A stretch of 64,000 bases of DNA from Lachnoanaerobaculum umeaense (GTDB lineage Bacteria; Bacillota; Clostridia; Lachnospirales; Lachnospiraceae): NCBI RefSeq assembly GCF_003589745.1, contig NZ_CP032364.1, forward strand, positions 1,860,001 to 1,924,000. The letters run 5' to 3'. This document shows positions 62,709 through 64,000 of the stretch, in pieces. The notes under the pieces are model-generated. The model made no database searches. It had not been told where the DNA came from and saw only the letters and a program-made list of their open reading frames with translations. The position numbers and the translations under genes were made by a program. The first letter of the stretch is position 1; every line of letters begins with the position of its first letter.

Positions 62709-64000
62709 CTAAACTACAGCTCCATTGCTGTCTTTTTTTGTTTCAACCTTTTTGGTCTTCTTGTTCTTCTTTGCATTTTCAGCTTTTTTCTCTTCTATTT
62801 TCTTATCAAACTTATTGCTAAGCATATACCAGAAGATACTGGAGAGGAATACTGAAGAGTATGTACCTGCTACTATTCCAACCATAATAGGCAATGCAAA
62901 TTCTCTGATAGAAGATACTCCCATCAAGAACAATATGAAAATCATTATAAATGTAGTAAGTGATGAATAGATACTTCTTGTCAAAGTCTCAGTAACGCTG
63001 GTATTGATTATCTCTTCCTTAGTAGCTCTTGGAAGTAATACCTTATTCTCTCTTATTCTATCAAATATAACTATTGTAGCATTTATTGAATAACCAAGTA
63101 TAGTTAGTATACATGCGATAAATGTTGAACCCACACTCCAACGCAAAACAGCATAGAATGTTATAACTACAAACACATCATGTATAAGTGCAAGCACTGA
63201 ACCTGCTGCAAATCTGAAATCTCTAAATCTAACCCAAATATAAATAAGCATCAATATGGTAGCCAACACTGTTGCAATCACAGCATCTGACTTCATCTCT
63301 GCACTGACTGCACCTGATATAGACTCTGCAGTAATCTTCTCTGCATCTACACCGAATTTTTCCACAAGTGCGGCATTGAGTTTCTCCCTCTCTTCCAAAT
63401 TCAGAGATCTGGTCTTTATAATTACTTCATTCGTACCCTGTACTTTCTGAGTCTGAGTACCTGCCTCACCTGTTATAGATTCTACAACCGGTACGATTTC
63501 CTTTGAAATCTCATCTAAACTATAGTCCTTATCAAATGTAACATTAGTTGATGTTCCACCCTTAAAATCTAAGCCATAGTTAAAGAAATTATCGGTTTTA
63601 ACCTTGTTAACTCCAATAAATATAATACCTATTGCTATTACAACTCCGGCTATAGCAAGAGTAAACTTTTTCATTCCTACAAAATCATAAGATTTACGAG
63701 CAAGCTTCTTTCCATACAACTTTTCATTATCAAGTCCCACATTATAGAAAGACTTTAATACAAATCTTGTTACAAACAATGCTGTAAACATAGACAGCAT
63801 AATACCGAGTGCAAGGGTCTGTGCAAAGCCTTTTACTGTACCTGAACCACGCAGATACAGCACTGCTGCCGCTATAAGTGTAGTAACATTTCCGTCAATA
63901 ATAGCCGATAATGCCTTCTTAAATCCGGTATTTATGGACTCATATACACTCTTTCCAAGACCAATTTCTTCTTTTATTCTTGTAAAGATAATAACATTTG
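62709..64000 (-). CDS. secDF: Fused SecDF translocase subunit, C-terminal part
   Basis: The gene continues beyond the right edge: 430 codons are visible, open to the last base (63864-64000 encode NVIIFTRIKEEIG and TTLIAAAVLYLRGSG, the SecD end). An apparent GTG start at 63863 is internal. After it come the SecF half: LDFKGGTSTNVTF (about 95-110 from that GTG), the periplasmic P1-like domain, five helices and ILGYSINATIVIFDRIREN. SecDF uses the proton gradient to pull secreted proteins outward. A Lys-rich tail ends the protein. The fusion is typical for Firmicutes. Confidence 0.93.
   Translation of the reverse strand, partial: NVIIFTRIKEEIGLGKSVYESINTGFKKALSAIIDGNVTTLIAAAVLYLRGSGTVKGFAQTLALGIMLSMFTALFVTRFVLKSFYNVGLDNEKLYGKKLARKSYDFVGMKKFTLAIAGVVIAIGIIFIGVNKVKTDNFFNYGLDFKGGTSTNVTFDKDYSLDEISKEIVPVVESITGEAGTQTQKVQGTNEVIIKTRSLNLEEREKLNAALVEKFGVDAEKITAESISGAVSAEMKSDAVIATVLATILMLIYIWVRFRDFRFAAGSVLALIHDVFVVITFYAVLRWSVGSTFIACILTILGYSINATIVIFDRIRENKVLLPRATKEEIINTSVTETLTRSIYSSLTTFIMIFILFLMGVSSIREFALPIMVGIVAGTYSSVFLSSIFWYMLSNKFDKKIEEKKAENAKKNKKTKKVETKKDSNGAVV

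Noticed and set aside
63863..63863. GTG at 63863 as start of a separate secF gene
   Set aside because: The frame is open through the right edge and encodes typical SecD C-terminal residues upstream, so the gene is a fused secDF cut by the window.
1..64000. tRNA, rRNA or tmRNA genes
   Set aside because: No cloverleaf with TTCRANNC arm or conserved rRNA segment was recognised by eye on either strand; a covariance search would be needed to be sure.

Overview
The window comes from a low-GC Gram-positive anaerobe of the Clostridia, most likely an oral or gut Lachnospiraceae (a Lachnoanaerobaculum-like genome is my guess, low confidence). The basis is the AT-rich sequence, strong AGGAGG-type ribosome binding sites, the gene orders rimP-nusA-ylxR-ylxQ-infB-rbfA and rsmH-ftsL-pbp-mraY-murD-ftsW-ftsQ-ftsZ, a fused SecDF, and families such as DUF5050, YARHG and VanW. 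Almost every gene is on the minus strand, so operons read from right to left.

Layout. 1-5.6 kb: translation and transcription operon rimP-nusA-ylxR-ylxQ-infB-rbfA-nrnA, preceded by a promoter and an intrinsic terminator lying inside the leader. 5.66-6.41 kb: a VapBC toxin-antitoxin cassette framed by two near-identical 25-bp repeats. 6.4-16.8 kb: six tandem paralogous genes. Five are intact lipoproteins sharing a DUF5050-like propeller with exchangeable C-terminal modules; one is a decayed copy. 16.8-28.2 kb: other surface genes: an SH3b lipoprotein, two MurNAc-L-alanine amidases, three zinc-ribbon membrane proteins, a von Willebrand A lipoprotein and a two-permease ABC transporter. 28.2-35.1 kb: metQ/metI/metN methionine uptake, pepV, prfC and coaBC, divergent from coaX.

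36.1-45.4 kb: division and cell-wall (dcw) cluster from rsmH to ftsZ, without murG, murC, murE/F or mraZ. 45.5-47.15 kb: an IS30-family element just upstream of the dcw promoter, whose transposase seems to start at AUU. 47.2-51.8 kb: a small membrane protein, argF, a SpoU methyltransferase, nadE and an HD hydrolase. 51.9-52.7 kb: a plus-strand surface protein. 52.8-61.2 kb: a long minus-strand run with trmL, an aminotransferase, an Lrp regulator, an AIR-synthase-like fragment, a VanW protein, a 33-residue membrane peptide, a DnaQ-type exonuclease, nth, dCMP deaminase, Sua5/TsaC and a second exonuclease. 61.2-64 kb: yajC, tgt and the 3' part of secDF, cut by the window end.

The housekeeping blocks are ordinary. 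The accessory interest lies at 6.4-28 kb: a cluster of secreted and membrane proteins in which a few extracytoplasmic modules recur on different anchors, with DNA-level signs of recent duplication and exchange. No CRISPR array, tRNA, rRNA, T-box or S-box was recognised.
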